A DNA stretch of 64,000 bases from Providencia stuartii (GTDB lineage: Bacteria; Pseudomonadota; Gammaproteobacteria; Enterobacterales; Enterobacteriaceae): the NCBI GenBank assembly GCA_900455155.1, contig UGUC01000001.1, forward strand, positions 496,001 to 560,000, written 5' to 3'. How positions within the stretch are numbered: position 1 is the first letter of the stretch; each line of letters begins with the position of its first letter. The notes below the pieces were generated by a model that did not search any database, was not told where the DNA came from, and saw only the letters and a list, made by a program, of their open reading frames with translations. Positions 51,646-62,600 of the stretch are shown piece by piece. The position numbers and the translations under genes were made by a program.

Positions 51646-52122
51646 ATGTCAGAACAAAACAACTCAGAAATGGTATTCCAGATCCAACGTATCTATACAA
51701 AAGATGTTTCATTTGAAGCACCGAATGCACCACATATTTTCCAGCATGAGTGGCAGCCAGAAATCAAACTGGATTTGGATACTTCTTCTACTCAATTGAC
51801 TGAAGGTGTTTATGAAGTTGTTTTGCGTGTTACCACAACAGCAAAACTGGGTGAAGAAACTGCATTCCTGTGTGAAGTTCAACAAGCCGGTGTATTCTCA
51901 ATCGAAGGTATTGAAGGCACGCAAATGGCACATTGCTTAGGTGCATACTGCCCTAACATTCTGTTCCCATATGCACGTGAAGCAATCACTAGCATGGTGA
52001 GCCGTGGTACATTCCCTCAACTGAACCTTGCGCCAGTTAACTTTGATGCACTGTTTATGAATTATTTGCAACAGCAGCAAGGTGAATCAGCGCCAGATAC
52101 AGAAGCTCAACAGGACGCTTAA
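51646..52122 (+). CDS. secB: Protein-export chaperone SecB
   Basis: A tetrameric cytosolic chaperone that keeps precursors unfolded and hands them to SecA. It is 158 residues (155 in E. coli) with [40 protein letters not shown] and the C-terminal [16 protein letters not shown], where the SecA-binding tail follows. The stop TAA overlaps the gpsA ATG by one base. Confidence 0.98.
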   Translation: MSEQNNSEMVFQIQRIYTKDVSFEAPNAPHIFQHEWQPEIKLDLDTSSTQLTEGVYEVVLRVTTTAKLGEETAFLCEVQQAGVFSIEGIEGTQMAHCLGAYCPNILFPYAREAITSMVSRGTFPQLNLAPVNFDALFMNYLQQQQGESAPDTEAQQDA

Positions 52123-53150
52123 TGAAAACTGCTTCAATGACAGTCATCGGTGCCGGATCTTACGGCACCGCTTTAGCCATTACGTTAGCTCGTAATGGTC
52201 ATCAGGTTGTGCTGTGGGGGCATGATCCTCAGCATATCCATACATTACAACAAGAACGTAGCAATCAGGCATTTTTGCCTGGCGTTTCTTTCCCTGATAG
52301 TTTATCTCTCGAAGCGGACCTCAAACGTGCCGTGGAAGCGAGTCCGAATATCTTGATCGTAGTACCAAGCCACGTATTTGGTGATGTACTCAAGCAAATT
52401 CAACCTCATCTCCAAGCCAATTCTCGTGTTATTTGGGCGACTAAAGGCTTAGAAAGAGATACAGGACGCTTATTACAAGATGTGGCACGTGAAGTATTAG
52501 GCAATGAAATTCCACTCGCGGTGCTATCTGGCCCTACGTTTGCCAAAGAGCTGGCGGCGGGGATGCCGACGGCAATTTCGGTTGCGGCAACCGACAGCCA
52601 ATTTGGCGATGAACTGCAACAACTTTTCCATTGCGGTAAGAGTTTCCGTGTGTACAAAAACCCTGATATGGTCGGCGTACAGCTTGGCGGAGCCGTGAAG
52701 AACGTCATTGCAATTGGCGCGGGTATTTCTGATGGTATGGGGTTTGGCGCGAATGCGCGTACCGCATTAATTACCCGTGGCCTTGCCGAAATGAGCCGGT
52801 TAGGTGCGGCATTAGGTGCTGATCCTGCCACCTTTATGGGTATGGCGGGGTTAGGTGACTTAGTGTTAACCTGTACTGATAACCAATCACGTAACCGCCG
52901 TTTTGGTATGATGCTCGGCGATGGGGTGAGTGTCAGTGAAGCCGAAAAAGAGATTGGCCAAGTGGTGGAAGGCTATCGCAATACTAAAGAAGTGAAAGCG
53001 CTTGCTGAGCGTACTGGTGTTGAGATGCCTATCACGGAGCAAATTTATCAAATCCTCTATTGCCATAAAAATGTGTTAGAGGCTGCACAGGCTCTATTAG
53101 GGCGTGCAACAAAAGATGAAATTGCTTATACGCCGACGTCGAAAGATTAA
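52122..53150 (+). CDS. gpsA: Glycerol-3-phosphate dehydrogenase [NAD(P)+]
   Basis: Makes sn-glycerol-3-phosphate from dihydroxyacetone phosphate for phospholipid synthesis. It is 342 residues (339 in E. coli) with the N-terminal NAD(P) loop [13 protein letters not shown], the segment [17 protein letters not shown], the catalytic Lys in [15 protein letters not shown] and [20 protein letters not shown]. It overlaps secB by one base and precedes cysE, the standard order. Confidence 0.98.
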   Translation: MKTASMTVIGAGSYGTALAITLARNGHQVVLWGHDPQHIHTLQQERSNQAFLPGVSFPDSLSLEADLKRAVEASPNILIVVPSHVFGDVLKQIQPHLQANSRVIWATKGLERDTGRLLQDVAREVLGNEIPLAVLSGPTFAKELAAGMPTAISVAATDSQFGDELQQLFHCGKSFRVYKNPDMVGVQLGGAVKNVIAIGAGISDGMGFGANARTALITRGLAEMSRLGAALGADPATFMGMAGLGDLVLTCTDNQSRNRRFGMMLGDGVSVSEAEKEIGQVVEGYRNTKEVKALAERTGVEMPITEQIYQILYCHKNVLEAAQALLGRATKDEIAYTPTSKD

Positions 53151-53173
53151 AGTTAAAAGATAAGTGAGTCATT

Positions 53174-53996
53174 ATGTCGCGAGAAGAATTGGATAGGATC
53201 TGGGGGTTTATTAAAGAGGAAGCAAAATCGCTTGCTGATTGTGAACCGCTACTAGCCAGTTTTTTTTAATGCAACACTGCTAAAGCATGACAACTTAGGC
53301 AGTGCGCTCAGCTATATGTTAGCAAACAAGCTAAGCTCTCCCATTATGCCTGCGATGGAAGTGAGGGAGATTGTTGAAGAAGCGTATCGTAATGATGAGC
53401 AGATGATCTTTTCAGCTGCAATGGATTTATCTGCCGTGCGTCTACGTGACCCCGCGGTAGATAAATACTCTACGCCACTCCTATACCTTAAAGGGTTCCA
53501 TGCATTGCAAGGTTACCGTATTGGGCATTGGCTATGGAAAGAGGGGCGCCAAGCGCTTGCGGTTTACCTGCAAAATCAAATATCAGTCACTTTTGCAGTG
53601 GATATTCACCCTGCTGCTCGTATTGGTTGTGGCATTATGCTGGATCATGCTACGGGCATTGTGATTGGTGAAACTGCCGTTGTTGAGAACGATGTTTCTA
53701 TTCTTCAATCCGTGACTTTAGGTGGTACAGGCAAAACCTGCGGTGACCGTCACCCTAAAGTACGAGAAGGCGTGATGATCGGCGCTGGCGCGAAGATTCT
53801 TGGTAATATTGAGATAGGTCGTGGCGCAAAAATTGGTGCTGGCTCGGTTGTTCTTCACCCTGTTCCCCCTCATACAACCGTCGCGGGTGTACCTGCTCGG
53901 GTGGTTGGCAAGCCAAATAGTGATAAACCATCATTTGAGATGGATCAGAACTTTAATGGTTCGATTTATGGTTTTGAAGATGGCGATGGGATTTGA
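53174..53996 (+). CDS. cysE: Serine O-acetyltransferase CysE, frame broken once
   Basis: Makes O-acetylserine from serine and acetyl-CoA, the first committed step of cysteine synthesis and the point of cysteine feedback. After repair it is 273 residues, exactly as in E. coli. The C-terminal left-handed beta-helix has hexapeptide repeats (IGCGIMLDHATGIVIGET, then GARIGAGSVV-like turns). The frame breaks in T8 at 53260-53267, and removing one T gives LLASFFNATLLKHDNL. Everything after is conserved, so sequencing error is likely. The C-terminal Ile of the CysK-binding tail is present (GDGI). Confidence 0.96.
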
Positions 53997-54104
53997 GAAG
54001 AGTCATTATTTTATCTGAGCTGAAACTGCTAAAAGATATGGATGAATATACTAGCCATACAGATGAGTTATTTCATGTTACTGTATCACAATTTATTGAA
54101 CCTT

Positions 54105-54361
54105 TTAATAATAACGACAAGCAATAATAGTTAAACCCTCATCGTCTATTGAATAAATGAGCCTATTTGTTTCATCTATTCGTCTAGACCAGAAGCCAGC
54201 TAAGTTTTCTTTTAGTGGTTCTGGTTTTCCTATCCCATAAAAGGGGGTTCTTTTAGTATCGTCAATGAGCTTATTAATGCGTTTGAGCTTTTTTTGTCTT
54301 GGGTTTGCCAGTATAGATAGCCTTCCCATCCTTGGTCAGTTCATATTAAAAATCTACTCAT
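54105..54361 (-). pseudogene. yoeB: YoeB-type mRNA interferase toxin, inactivated
   Basis: The intact family is an 84-residue ribosome-dependent mRNase. Here the frame starts MSRFLI at 54361, but codon 7 is TGA where YoeB proteins have Trp. The sequence then resumes TDQGWEGYLYWQTQDK. It breaks again at a seven-base T run (54289-54295, minus-strand A run), where one A appears missing. The C-terminal part is well preserved: RINKLIDDTKRTPF, GKPEPLKENLAGFWSRRID and the catalytic end ACRYY. It overlaps its antitoxin by eight bases. The two independent lesions plus one in the antitoxin argue for decay, though homopolymer error could explain the second. Confidence 0.85.
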
Positions 54362-54605
54362 TTATAAGCTCTCTTTTCTTTACTTTTCCGGCTTTAAATT
54401 GATCGATTGATTTATTTAAATGTTCGGCATTTGCTGGTGAGCGTAATAAATCGTTTCCATTAGGCTATTGTAATAACTCTAAAGACATAACTACAGCATC
54501 CTCTGAGTCACGACGAGTGATGATAGTTGTATCTGCATCATCAACAACGCTATCTAATACCGATTTTAGATTATTTCTAGCATCACTAAATGAAATTGTT
54601 TTCAT
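54354..54605 (-). pseudogene. yefM: YefM-type antitoxin with a premature stop
   Basis: An 83-codon frame starting MKTISFSDARNNLKSVLDSV, the usual YefM/Phd DNA-binding N-terminus. It is interrupted by TAG at about codon 53 (VMSLELLQ then stop), where intact proteins continue YNS-type sequence to LLRSPANAEHL. That LLRSPANAEHLNKSID segment is still present in the same frame afterwards. The C-terminus, which neutralises YoeB, would be lost. The pair retains its normal order, antitoxin first, with an eight-base overlap. Confidence 0.85.
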
Positions 54606-54685
54606 TTTCCTTCCTATACTTGTACTTTATTCTGTATAGGTATAATGGCGTTATAAGGACAGTTCAAGCATGCATGGCTGCTAAA

Positions 54686-55189
54686 TCAGTCGCGTAATAA
54701 TGCTCCTGCGTAACCCAACTGCCTCCATGCCTCGAACACCACCACTGCAACAGAGTTGGATAGGTTCATACTGCGACTATCTGCCAACATAGGGATACGA
54801 ATTTTTTGCTCAATTGGCATATTGTCGAGTACGTAAGGGGGTAATCCCCGCGTTTCTGGACCAAACATTAAATAATCATCTTGCCGATAGCTTACATTAC
54901 TGTGGCTTGGCTTACCTTTGGTGGTTAAAGCAAAAACGCGAGCACCGCTAGCAGATTGGTTATTATCAGGACTTAAGCCTTCGCTATCTAAAAAAGCATA
55001 ATAGTCATGATGGTGTTTGATATCGGCGAATTCACTGTAATCTAAGCCTGCACGGCGTAGTCGCTTATCATCCCAAGTAAAGCCTAGCGGATGGATAAGG
55101 TGCAAGCTAAATCCGGTATTGGCACAAAGGCGAATAATATTGCCCGTATTTGGCGGGATCTCTGGTTCGAATAAAACAATATGTGGCAT
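54686..55189 (-). CDS. trmL: tRNA (cytidine(34)-2'-O)-methyltransferase TrmL (YibK)
   Basis: A SPOUT-class methyltransferase that 2'-O-methylates the wobble base of tRNA-Leu isoacceptors. It is 167 residues (157 in E. coli). The knot motifs are [32 protein letters not shown] and [28 protein letters not shown]. It forms the right-hand conserved border of the polysaccharide locus in Providencia, where O-antigen genes lie between cpxA and yibK. Confidence 0.96.
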   Translation of the reverse strand: MPHIVLFEPEIPPNTGNIIRLCANTGFSLHLIHPLGFTWDDKRLRRAGLDYSEFADIKHHHDYYAFLDSEGLSPDNNQSASGARVFALTTKGKPSHSNVSYRQDDYLMFGPETRGLPPYVLDNMPIEQKIRIPMLADSRSMNLSNSVAVVVFEAWRQLGYAGALLRD

Positions 55190-55286
55190 AACGAATGGTT
55201 GTATTAAACAGTCAAGTTAGATGGAACAATGAGGAAGGATTTTACGCGCAAATGGTACAAGTTGCATGTAGTTGTTGAAGCTAAAT

Positions 55287-55315
55287 AAAAAAGCGGGTTC
55301 GATAAGGAACCCGCT
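55287..55315 (-). terminator. Rho-independent terminator of the polysaccharide operon
   Basis: AGCGGGTTC pairs with GAACCCGCT around a six-base loop. On the minus strand it is followed by a run of T residues. It lies about 27 bases beyond the galE stop and ends the leftward operon. Confidence 0.9.
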
Positions 55316-55341
55316 GTTAAGTGAAGGATCTCAATTAAAGG

Positions 55342-56370
55342 CTATTGCTGCTTATAGCCGTTAGGGTTTTGAGATTGCCAACGCCAGCTATCATTAACCA
55401 TATCTTGTACTGAATATTGTGCTTTCCATCCTAAATCATTAAAGGCCTTTTTAGGGCTAGACCAACATTCAGCGATATCGCCAGAGCGGCGCTCAACAAT
55501 TTTATACGGGATAGGTTTACCTGATGCTTTTTCAAAAGCAGCAATCATCTCTAATACACTCGTTCCTTTACCCGTACCTAGGTTATAGATATGTAGGCCT
55601 GCTTGATGGCTGACATTGTTTAATGCTGCAATATGACCGCTAGCTAAATCCATAACATGGATATAATCACGTACGCCAGTACCATCTGGAGTTGGGTAAT
55701 CAGAGCCAAATACCATGACTTCTTTATGACGACCAACTGCTACTTGAGCGATATAAGGTGTTAGGTTATTTGGAATACCCTGTGGGTCTTCACCAATTAA
55801 GCCTGATTGGTGTGCGCCAACGGGATTAAAGTAGCGTAGTAAAGTAACCGACCAATCGTTATGTGCAATATATAGATCAGCAAGAATACGCTCAACCATA
55901 TATTTACTGGTGCCATATGGGTTGGTAGTACCACCGACTTTAGAGTCTTCGGTTAATGGTACTTCTTCTGGATCACCATACACAGTAGCCGATGAGCTAA
56001 AAATTAAGCTTTTGACGCCCGCTTTTTGCATACTGGCAAGTAATACTAACGTGCCATTGACGTTATTATCATAATACTCAATCGGTTTTTGAACGGATTC
56101 ACCAACCGCTTTTAACCCAGCAAAGTGGATCACCGATGTGATTTGGTGCTCAGCAAAAATCGTATCCAGAATAGCGTTATCACGTACATCACCAGCATAG
56201 AAGACAGGTTTGGTACCTGTGATGGTTTCAATGCGGTTGAGTACTTCTGGGTTGGCATTACATAAATTATCTAAAATAATTGGCTGCATGCCTTGTTCAA
56301 TCATCTGCACACAGGTATGGCTACCAATGTAGCCAAGACCGCCTGTGACTAAGACCTTTGTATGATTCAT
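55342..56370 (-). CDS. galE: UDP-glucose 4-epimerase (or UDP-GlcNAc 4-epimerase)
   Basis: An extended SDR epimerase of 342 residues. GGLGYIGSHTCVQMIEQG is the NAD loop, SSSATVYGDPEEVPLTED and NPYGTSKYMVERIL hold the catalytic Ser, Tyr and Lys, and LRYFNPVGAHQSGLIGEDP is typical of GalE. It is the last gene of the leftward polysaccharide operon, so it most likely provides UDP-Gal or UDP-GalNAc for the polymer; such genes have been called gne in Providencia. I cannot tell the substrate from sequence alone. Confidence 0.92.
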   Translation of the reverse strand: MNHTKVLVTGGLGYIGSHTCVQMIEQGMQPIILDNLCNANPEVLNRIETITGTKPVFYAGDVRDNAILDTIFAEHQITSVIHFAGLKAVGESVQKPIEYYDNNVNGTLVLLASMQKAGVKSLIFSSSATVYGDPEEVPLTEDSKVGGTTNPYGTSKYMVERILADLYIAHNDWSVTLLRYFNPVGAHQSGLIGEDPQGIPNNLTPYIAQVAVGRHKEVMVFGSDYPTPDGTGVRDYIHVMDLASGHIAALNNVSHQAGLHIYNLGTGKGTSVLEMIAAFEKASGKPIPYKIVERRSGDIAECWSSPKKAFNDLGWKAQYSVQDMVNDSWRWQSQNPNGYKQQ

Positions 56371-56387
56371 TTTAAATTCCTGTACGA

Positions 56388-58468
56388 CTAGTACTCATAG
56401 ACATAGTTATAGTCGTCTGATTTCGCATCGATACCATTGAGGATCACGCCTGTGATTTCGATATCGTTTTGTTTAAAGCGTTTTAGCGATAGCTCAATAT
56501 CTTTCACCGTATTGACACCATAGTAGGCAATAAGCAGTGAGGTGCCGACGTACTTACCGATAATCGCGGAGTCAGTGATTGCTAAGATTGGGGCGGTATC
56601 GATAACCACGATATCATATTGCCCTTTCACCGTGTCGAGCAGGTGTTTAAAACGTTCTCCCATCAGTAACTCAGAAGAGTGAGTGACATTTTTACCACGG
56701 CAGATCACATCTAGGTTTTCAATCACACCACGGTGGATGGCCGGTTGCGTAATGTCCTGCTGAGCCAAATATTCGGATAACCCCGCTTTATTGCTTAAAC
56801 CAAAGGCTTTATGAATACGGCCTTTACGTAAGTCGGTATCAATTAAGAGAACTTTTTTACCCGCATTAGCTAATACAACCGCCATATTAGAGGTAACAAA
56901 GCTTTTACCTACGCCCGGTGACGCACTACTGATCATCACCAAGTTATTCCCTTGGTTCATCACCGAGAAGTAAACGCTGGTACGCAGGGAACGGATGGCT
57001 TCTACTGCCGTATCGGCTGGGTTTTCCAATGCAAGTGGGCGCTTATTCCCCGCTGCAATTAATTTTTTCTCATGAGTAGAGAATGGAATAGTGGCATAGA
57101 CGTTAACACCTAATGCATCGATATCTTCAGTACCTTTAATCTTATTATTAAAGAACTCACGGGCGATCACATAAGCGCAACCCACAATAAAACCGAGGAT
57201 CGTCGCCAGAACCATTATGAGCGCTTTTTTTCGGTGCCACGGCATTAGGTTGGGATTCTGCCGAGTCAATAATGCGTACATCGGCGGTGATCCCGGAGTT
57301 TAATACGCTCAGCTCTTGCTGTTTGGCCACTAGCTGATTATAGATAGCTTGCTCGGACTCTACATCACGGGTTAAACGCACTATCTGTTGCTGGGTATTA
57401 GGAAGTTTTTGGATATTTTTACTGATTTTCTCTTTTTCACGTAACAGTTGCTGACGCTTATCCAGTAATGATTGGTAAGCAGGGTGGTTACGGGTATAGA
57501 GCTGTTGGATCTCTACCTCTTTAAAGGTTAACTCATTGAGTTTCTCTTCGACTTGCAAGGCGCTATCAAGAGCCGATTTAGCCTCTAAGGACAGGTCGAT
57601 AGATTCATTCTTTTTACGGAAAGCATTTAATTGGTTTTCATAGTTGTCTAATTTAGTTTTTACTTTCGGTAAATATTCATCTAAGAATAATAGCGTATTA
57701 TTGGTAACCTCTTTTTTGCGCTCGGTATTTTGATCCACATAATTTTGAATAATACTATTCAGAATTTGCACATTTTCTGCTTTATCGGCACCTTTAATAG
57801 CAAGATTAATAATACCCGTACCTTTACCGACTTCTGCAATCGTTAAGGTATTACGTAGGTTTTCAATGGTCGAATAACGGGCATCTTTAGATAAGGTAAA
57901 TTCTTGTCCGACTTCAGCATTGATTGAGGATACCAGCAAGCTGATTTCATCTTGTTTTAGGAGTTCGCCCACTTTGCCTTCAAAGGTTTGGTTATCAATA
58001 TTAAGGGCATAACGGTTTTCGCCTAAATAGGTCACAATAGCGGGTTCACCAATAAGGTGCTCGGGTACAGAATAGAGGGATATGGCGACAGAAGCTTTGT
58101 CTCCCCAAAGCCTATCAAAAAAACCAGCGGGTGTGACTAGGGTATCTAAATTAAGGTCTGCAACCGTTTTGCCGAGTACCATCCGAGACTTAATCACTTC
58201 AATCTCAGAATCCACTTGGCTATTATTACTAGATAGTGGCATCATTTCACTCATTTGATCCACAAGAGAAACTTGGCTTGCTTTATCATATTGCAGTGTT
58301 GCATTGGCTTGATAGATTGGTGTCGCTAGAAAACTATAAGCGGCACCAATAACAATAAAAAAAGAGGGTAAAAAAGCCGATTTTAAGGTAGCTGGATTTG
58401 AGTATCTTAAATAGCGCCAGCAGATCGATTTCGTCAGAGGCAGCGGAGCTGGTTTTTGTCGTGTTCAT
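56388..58468 (-). CDS. wzc: Tyrosine-protein kinase Wzc (polysaccharide co-polymerase), frame broken twice
   Basis: An inner-membrane polysaccharide co-polymerase and autokinase that controls chain length and export with Wza. Repaired length is about 692 residues. The N-terminal Wzz-type domain is flanked by two transmembrane segments (FFIVIGAAYSFLATP and IMVLATILGFIVGCAYV). A coiled-coil region separates it from the cytoplasmic BY-kinase, with Walker A SSASPGVGKSFVTSN, Walker A' LLIDTDLRKGR and a short C-terminal tyrosine cluster (DDYNYVYEY). Frames break at T7 57225-57231 and A7 58357-58363. Wzb is immediately upstream and would dephosphorylate the tail. Confidence 0.94.
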
Positions 58469-58502
58469 AATCAATTAACGTTTAAGCCTTCAAATAGTAA
58501 AA

Positions 58503-58932
58503 TTAAATTTTCCCTTGCCACTGTATAACGGCTTTTTCCATCAGTTGATAAACATGCTCGAACATTTCATCACTGCGTTTATGCGGATCTGGGATCTCGG
58601 TTTTATTTAGCCACTGGCCGAACAGCATGACTTTGCCACGCGTCTCGGGGAATTGTTGATGGATTCTATCAATATGGTCGTTTTCCATCACTAGGATTAA
58701 ATCTGCTTCTTTACATAATTCACTGGTTAAACGACGTGATTGATGACCATCTAAAGAGAGATTGTGGTTTTGTGCAATACGGATGGCGCTATCATAAGCG
58801 GGGCGATCCTCTTTGGCGATAATGCCTGCGGAGTGCACCTTTTTATCGGGGAAATGGGCTTGTAATAAGCGCTCCCCCCGTGGGGGAGCGGCAAATATTC
58901 CCCATACAGACAACGAGAATATTTTTAAACAT
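58503..58932 (-). CDS. wzb: Low-molecular-weight protein-tyrosine phosphatase Wzb, frame broken once
   Basis: The cognate phosphatase of Wzc, about 142 residues after repair. The start MFKNILVVCMGNICRSPTGERLLQ carries the CX5R active site (C9 to R15), and the DPHKRSDEMFEHVY segment holds the general-acid Asp region. The frame breaks in C6 58874-58879: one extra C separates SPTG from ERLLQAHF. Upstream wza ends only five bases away. It is intact apart from the homopolymer. Confidence 0.93.
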
Positions 58933-58937
58933 ATGGA

Positions 58938-60092
58938 TTACCAGTCATGAATACGTTTAGTACCTTCGGTTAACTGATTATAAGTCGCGATGGTTGGTAG
59001 CAATTGGGTGATTAGACGGTTCCAACGCACAACAGGGGCTGCAGTGACATAAACTAAGTCATAAGGTTGCAGTTTAAATTCCGTTCCCATCACCATGGCA
59101 GTGGCATCGGATAAATCTAACTGATAAACCGCCGCCATTTTTTTCGGCAGTAGGGCATCCAGCTCTTTATCCCCCGAGGTTTGGTTTTTAATTGGACGGA
59201 TGACAAATACGCCGGTTGCATTAGCGGTGGTTTGATCTGTACCGCCTGCTTTACTCAATGCTTCGGTGATACTCATGCCAGCACGGTCAATGGTTAGGGT
59301 GTTTGGCTGACCCACTTCGCCCATCACAAACACTTTTTGCCCGTCATTACGTGGTACATATAGTACATCACCCGGTAGCATCAGATGGTTTTGCGTTAGG
59401 TCGCCATACTGAACTAATGCTTGCAGTGAGATTTTTATCTCTTTGCCATTTCGGGTGAGTACGACATTGTCCCAATCGGCTTTTTCAGTCAGGCCGCCTG
59501 CATTATTAAAGGCCTCTAAAACCGTTAGCGGTACGTTAGTAATCGGCAGTGTACCGGGTTTAGCCACTTCACCTGAAACATACATTTTCTGTGAGCGGAA
59601 GGCAGCAATGCTGACATCCACTTGTGGTGATTCGATATAAGTCGATAGACGGTTACTCACTAGATTACGGATTTCAGTGACCGTTTTGCCTATGACTTTC
59701 ACTTTACCGATATACGGATAGTAGATGGTACCATCGGAATGCACCCAGTTACCGGAGTCCGCGGCGCTACGGTAAGAGCCGGCAGGAATGGTTAACTCAG
59801 GGTGATCCCATACTGTAATGGTTAATACATCACCCACACCAACACGGTATTCATAGGTTGCCAGTTGCTTCTCTAGGGTTGGGTTGGGTTTTGCGATAAC
59901 CTGTGGGGTATACATCTCATCTAATAGTTTTGGCGAGATCGGGTAGATATCGACAAATTTAGAAATATCACGATCGCCAGTGTCGACGACATTTTTGCCC
60001 GAGGTAGACATATAGACACCAGGGGTAACAGTACAGCCAGTTAGGAGAATACTAACAGCGACTAAGGTAAGTGGGAGACGCTTACTAAGCAC
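58938..60092 (-). CDS. wza: Outer-membrane polysaccharide export lipoprotein Wza
   Basis: The octameric outer-membrane channel for group 1 type polysaccharide. It is 384 residues, with a lipoprotein signal ending LLTGC at residue 20. A Poly_export domain ([19 protein letters not shown]) and repeated SLBB segments ([15 protein letters not shown] and [15 protein letters not shown]) follow, and the C-terminus has the transmembrane barrel helix [19 protein letters not shown]. It is first of the wza-wzb-wzc group, and ugd lies 148 bases upstream. Confidence 0.95.
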   Translation of the reverse strand: MLSKRLPLTLVAVSILLTGCTVTPGVYMSTSGKNVVDTGDRDISKFVDIYPISPKLLDEMYTPQVIAKPNPTLEKQLATYEYRVGVGDVLTITVWDHPELTIPAGSYRSAADSGNWVHSDGTIYYPYIGKVKVIGKTVTEIRNLVSNRLSTYIESPQVDVSIAAFRSQKMYVSGEVAKPGTLPITNVPLTVLEAFNNAGGLTEKADWDNVVLTRNGKEIKISLQALVQYGDLTQNHLMLPGDVLYVPRNDGQKVFVMGEVGQPNTLTIDRAGMSITEALSKAGGTDQTTANATGVFVIRPIKNQTSGDKELDALLPKKMAAVYQLDLSDATAMVMGTEFKLQPYDLVYVTAAPVVRWNRLITQLLPTIATYNQLTEGTKRIHDW

Positions 60093-60240
60093 AAGACCAT
60101 CCTATGTAAAAATGTTTAGATAAGGTATAAGTGATGAGGAAGCATCATTCCCACTTATACGTGTTTCATGTAAGTTATAAATTAGTTTATAGCGGCTAGC
60201 ATTTTTTGGCAAAAGTACGTGAATAAATTTTATCTATTTA

Positions 60241-61407
60241 TTAATCGTTACCAAAAAGATCTCGAGTATACACTTTATCCGCCACATCTTCGATTTCAGG
60301 CACCATACGGTTGGCTAAAATGATGTCGCTGTCCGCTTTAAAGGCCTCAAGGTCACGGTAGACTTTCGAGCGGAAGAACTCATCTTCTTTTAGCACTGGC
60401 TCATACACAATCACTTCGATACCTTTGGCCTTAATACGTTTCATCACGCCCTGCACCGCAGAAGCACGGAAATTATCAGAGCCTGCCTTCATCACCAAAC
60501 GGTATACCCCCACTTTACGTGGTGCTTTGGCAATAAGGGCATCGGAAATAAAGTCTTTACGTGTGCGGTTAGACTCCACAATGGCGTTAATCAGGTTATT
60601 CGGCACATCATCGTAGTTTGCTAACAACTGTTTGGTGTCTTTAGGGAGACAATACCCGCCGTAACCGAAAGAGGGGTTGTTGTAGTGGCTACCGATACGC
60701 GGGTCTAATGACACCCCTTCAATGATTTGTCGTGCGTTCAAACCGCGGCTTTCTGCATAGGTATCTAATTCATTGAAATAGGCGACACGCATAGCCAAGT
60801 AGGTGTTTGCAAACAGTTTAATCGCTTCGGCTTCTGTGCTGTCAGTAAACAGTACCGGAACGTCTTTCTTGATGGCCCCTTCCAGCAGCAAGTTAGCAAA
60901 AATCGCTGCCCGCTCAGAGCGCTCCCCTACCACAATACGGGAAGGGTGCAGGTTATCCCAAAGTGCACGGCCTTCGCGTAAAAACTCAGGCGAGAAAATC
61001 ACATTGGTGTAGCCAAACTCTTCACGTAAGCGCTCAGTAAAGCCAACCGGAATGGTGGATTTCACAATGATAGTGGCGGCAGGATTGATTTTCTGCACGT
61101 CGTGAATGACCGATTCCACTGACTTGGTATTAAAGTAGTTGGTTTTAGGGTCATAGTCAGTGGGGGTCGCCACAATCACATATTGTGCGCCAGTATAGGC
61201 TTCGACAATATCTTGTGTCGCTCGGAAATTGAGTGTTTTTTCGCGTAGAAATTGCTCGATTTCGGTATCGATAATTGGCGACTGTTTGTTGTTAAGCATC
61301 GCCACTTTTTCGGCAATGATATCGACTGCCACCACTTCGTGGTGTTGTGACAGTAACATGGCATTGGACAGACCCACATAGCCTGTACCTGCAATTGCGA
61401 TTTTCAT
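60241..61407 (-). CDS. ugd: UDP-glucose 6-dehydrogenase, copy 2
   Basis: A 388-residue enzyme nearly identical to the copy at 10667-11833, in the opposite orientation. It has the same AGTGYVGLS loop and [10 protein letters not shown] catalytic Cys. It starts ATG where copy 1 uses TTG. DNA differences I saw are isolated third-base changes (for example GCA for GCG, GAA for GAG, ACC for ACT), except the last eight or so codons, where several synonymous changes cluster. This pattern suggests gene conversion across most of the gene. Here it sits within the leftward polysaccharide operon and supplies UDP-glucuronate for the polymer. Confidence 0.97.
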   Translation of the reverse strand: MKIAIAGTGYVGLSNAMLLSQHHEVVAVDIIAEKVAMLNNKQSPIIDTEIEQFLREKTLNFRATQDIVEAYTGAQYVIVATPTDYDPKTNYFNTKSVESVIHDVQKINPAATIIVKSTIPVGFTERLREEFGYTNVIFSPEFLREGRALWDNLHPSRIVVGERSERAAIFANLLLEGAIKKDVPVLFTDSTEAEAIKLFANTYLAMRVAYFNELDTYAESRGLNARQIIEGVSLDPRIGSHYNNPSFGYGGYCLPKDTKQLLANYDDVPNNLINAIVESNRTRKDFISDALIAKAPRKVGVYRLVMKAGSDNFRASAVQGVMKRIKAKGIEVIVYEPVLKEDEFFRSKVYRDLEAFKADSDIILANRMVPEIEDVADKVYTRDLFGND

Positions 61408-61475
61408 TTTTAATCCTGAAAATATTTGAATAAAGTTATAAAAAGTATTATGACGAAGAGATATTGTTTGTCTGT

Positions 61476-62588
61476 TTAATTGATTAAACAATCATTTATT
61501 GCAACTAAATAACGATTAATAATTATTTGCTCATTAAATTCATTAGCCATTTTTGTACGACTTTTTAGCCCCATTTGTAAACGTTGTTCATGAGACATTT
61601 GAATCATTAACTCCATAGCAGAAATCAAACTTTCAGTAGATCGAGGTTCACATAAGAATCCATTAATACCGTGCTCAACAGTTTCTCTACATCCGATATT
61701 GTCGGTGGTAATGATTGGTTTTCCCATTGCGCCTGATTCAAGCAATGATTTAGGAACTCCCTCGCGATAATAAGATGGCAAAACCATACAATCTACTTTT
61801 GCAATTTCTTTTTCAACGGAGTCTGAAACACCTAGATATATAACGATACCTTCATTTATCCAAGATTGCATTTCTGACTTACTAACTGCTGAAGGATTAT
61901 TAACACCTAAAAATCCAAGTAACCGAAATTCTACTTTTTGACCATATTTTTGTTTTAACTTTCTTGCCGCTTCAACATAATGTCCTACACCTTTGTCGTA
62001 AAGCATTCTAGCAATTAATAAGAATCGAATAATGCCATCATCAGGAGCTTGAGATACTTTAAAGCGTTCTAGATCAACTCCAGATCCAGGTAACCTTTCG
62101 GTAATATCTTTTGAGGCAAATTTACTTTTAAGAAAAAGAGCCCTGTCATCCTCATTTTGAAAAAAAATTTTAGACGCTTTTTTTTGACTTATTTTATACA
62201 GCATACGTGCAATTTTTGAGGATAAACTTTCATCAATAAATAATGTACCTAAACCAGCAATATTATTTATTGTTTTTATATTAAGTAATGAAGCTGCGAG
62301 AGTTCCATAAATATTATTTTTGGGGGTGAAATTTAAAACACATTTTATTGAGTATTTTTTAAAAATTCTGTAGAAATTGAGTAGTGTAAAAAGATCTTTT
62401 AAAGGGTTTTTTCCTCCTTGATCTATAGGCAAATCTACAAATAAACAACCTAAATTTTCTAATCGTACAGAATAGTCGTCTTTTGGTGCTATTGCTAATA
62501 CTTTATATCCAGAGTTAATGAGGCTTTTTATAGTGTTTTGCCTAAAATTATATAAGTACCAACTTGTATTAGCTGTTATGGCAATCAT
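61476..62588 (-). CDS. Glycosyltransferase family 4
   Basis: A 370-residue GT-B enzyme beginning [22 protein letters not shown], which is the opening of many undecaprenyl-linked polysaccharide GT4 enzymes (PglA/WbpY-like). The donor half has [21 protein letters not shown] and [23 protein letters not shown] with the EX7E motif. It is AT-rich and lies between ugd and the uronate epimerase, so it probably adds a sugar, perhaps GalA, to the repeat unit. Confidence 0.87.
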   Translation of the reverse strand: MIAITANTSWYLYNFRQNTIKSLINSGYKVLAIAPKDDYSVRLENLGCLFVDLPIDQGGKNPLKDLFTLLNFYRIFKKYSIKCVLNFTPKNNIYGTLAASLLNIKTINNIAGLGTLFIDESLSSKIARMLYKISQKKASKIFFQNEDDRALFLKSKFASKDITERLPGSGVDLERFKVSQAPDDGIIRFLLIARMLYDKGVGHYVEAARKLKQKYGQKVEFRLLGFLGVNNPSAVSKSEMQSWINEGIVIYLGVSDSVEKEIAKVDCMVLPSYYREGVPKSLLESGAMGKPIITTDNIGCRETVEHGINGFLCEPRSTESLISAMELMIQMSHEQRLQMGLKSRTKMANEFNEQIIINRYLVAINDCLIN

Positions 62589-62600
62589 CAAAATAAAATC

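Noticed and set aside
54105-54329. A complete 74-residue YoeB toxin starting at an internal Met
   Set aside because: The residues before RINKLIDD from that start (MGRLSILANPRQ) are out of frame relative to YoeB; the true N-terminus WEGYLYWQ lies in another frame.
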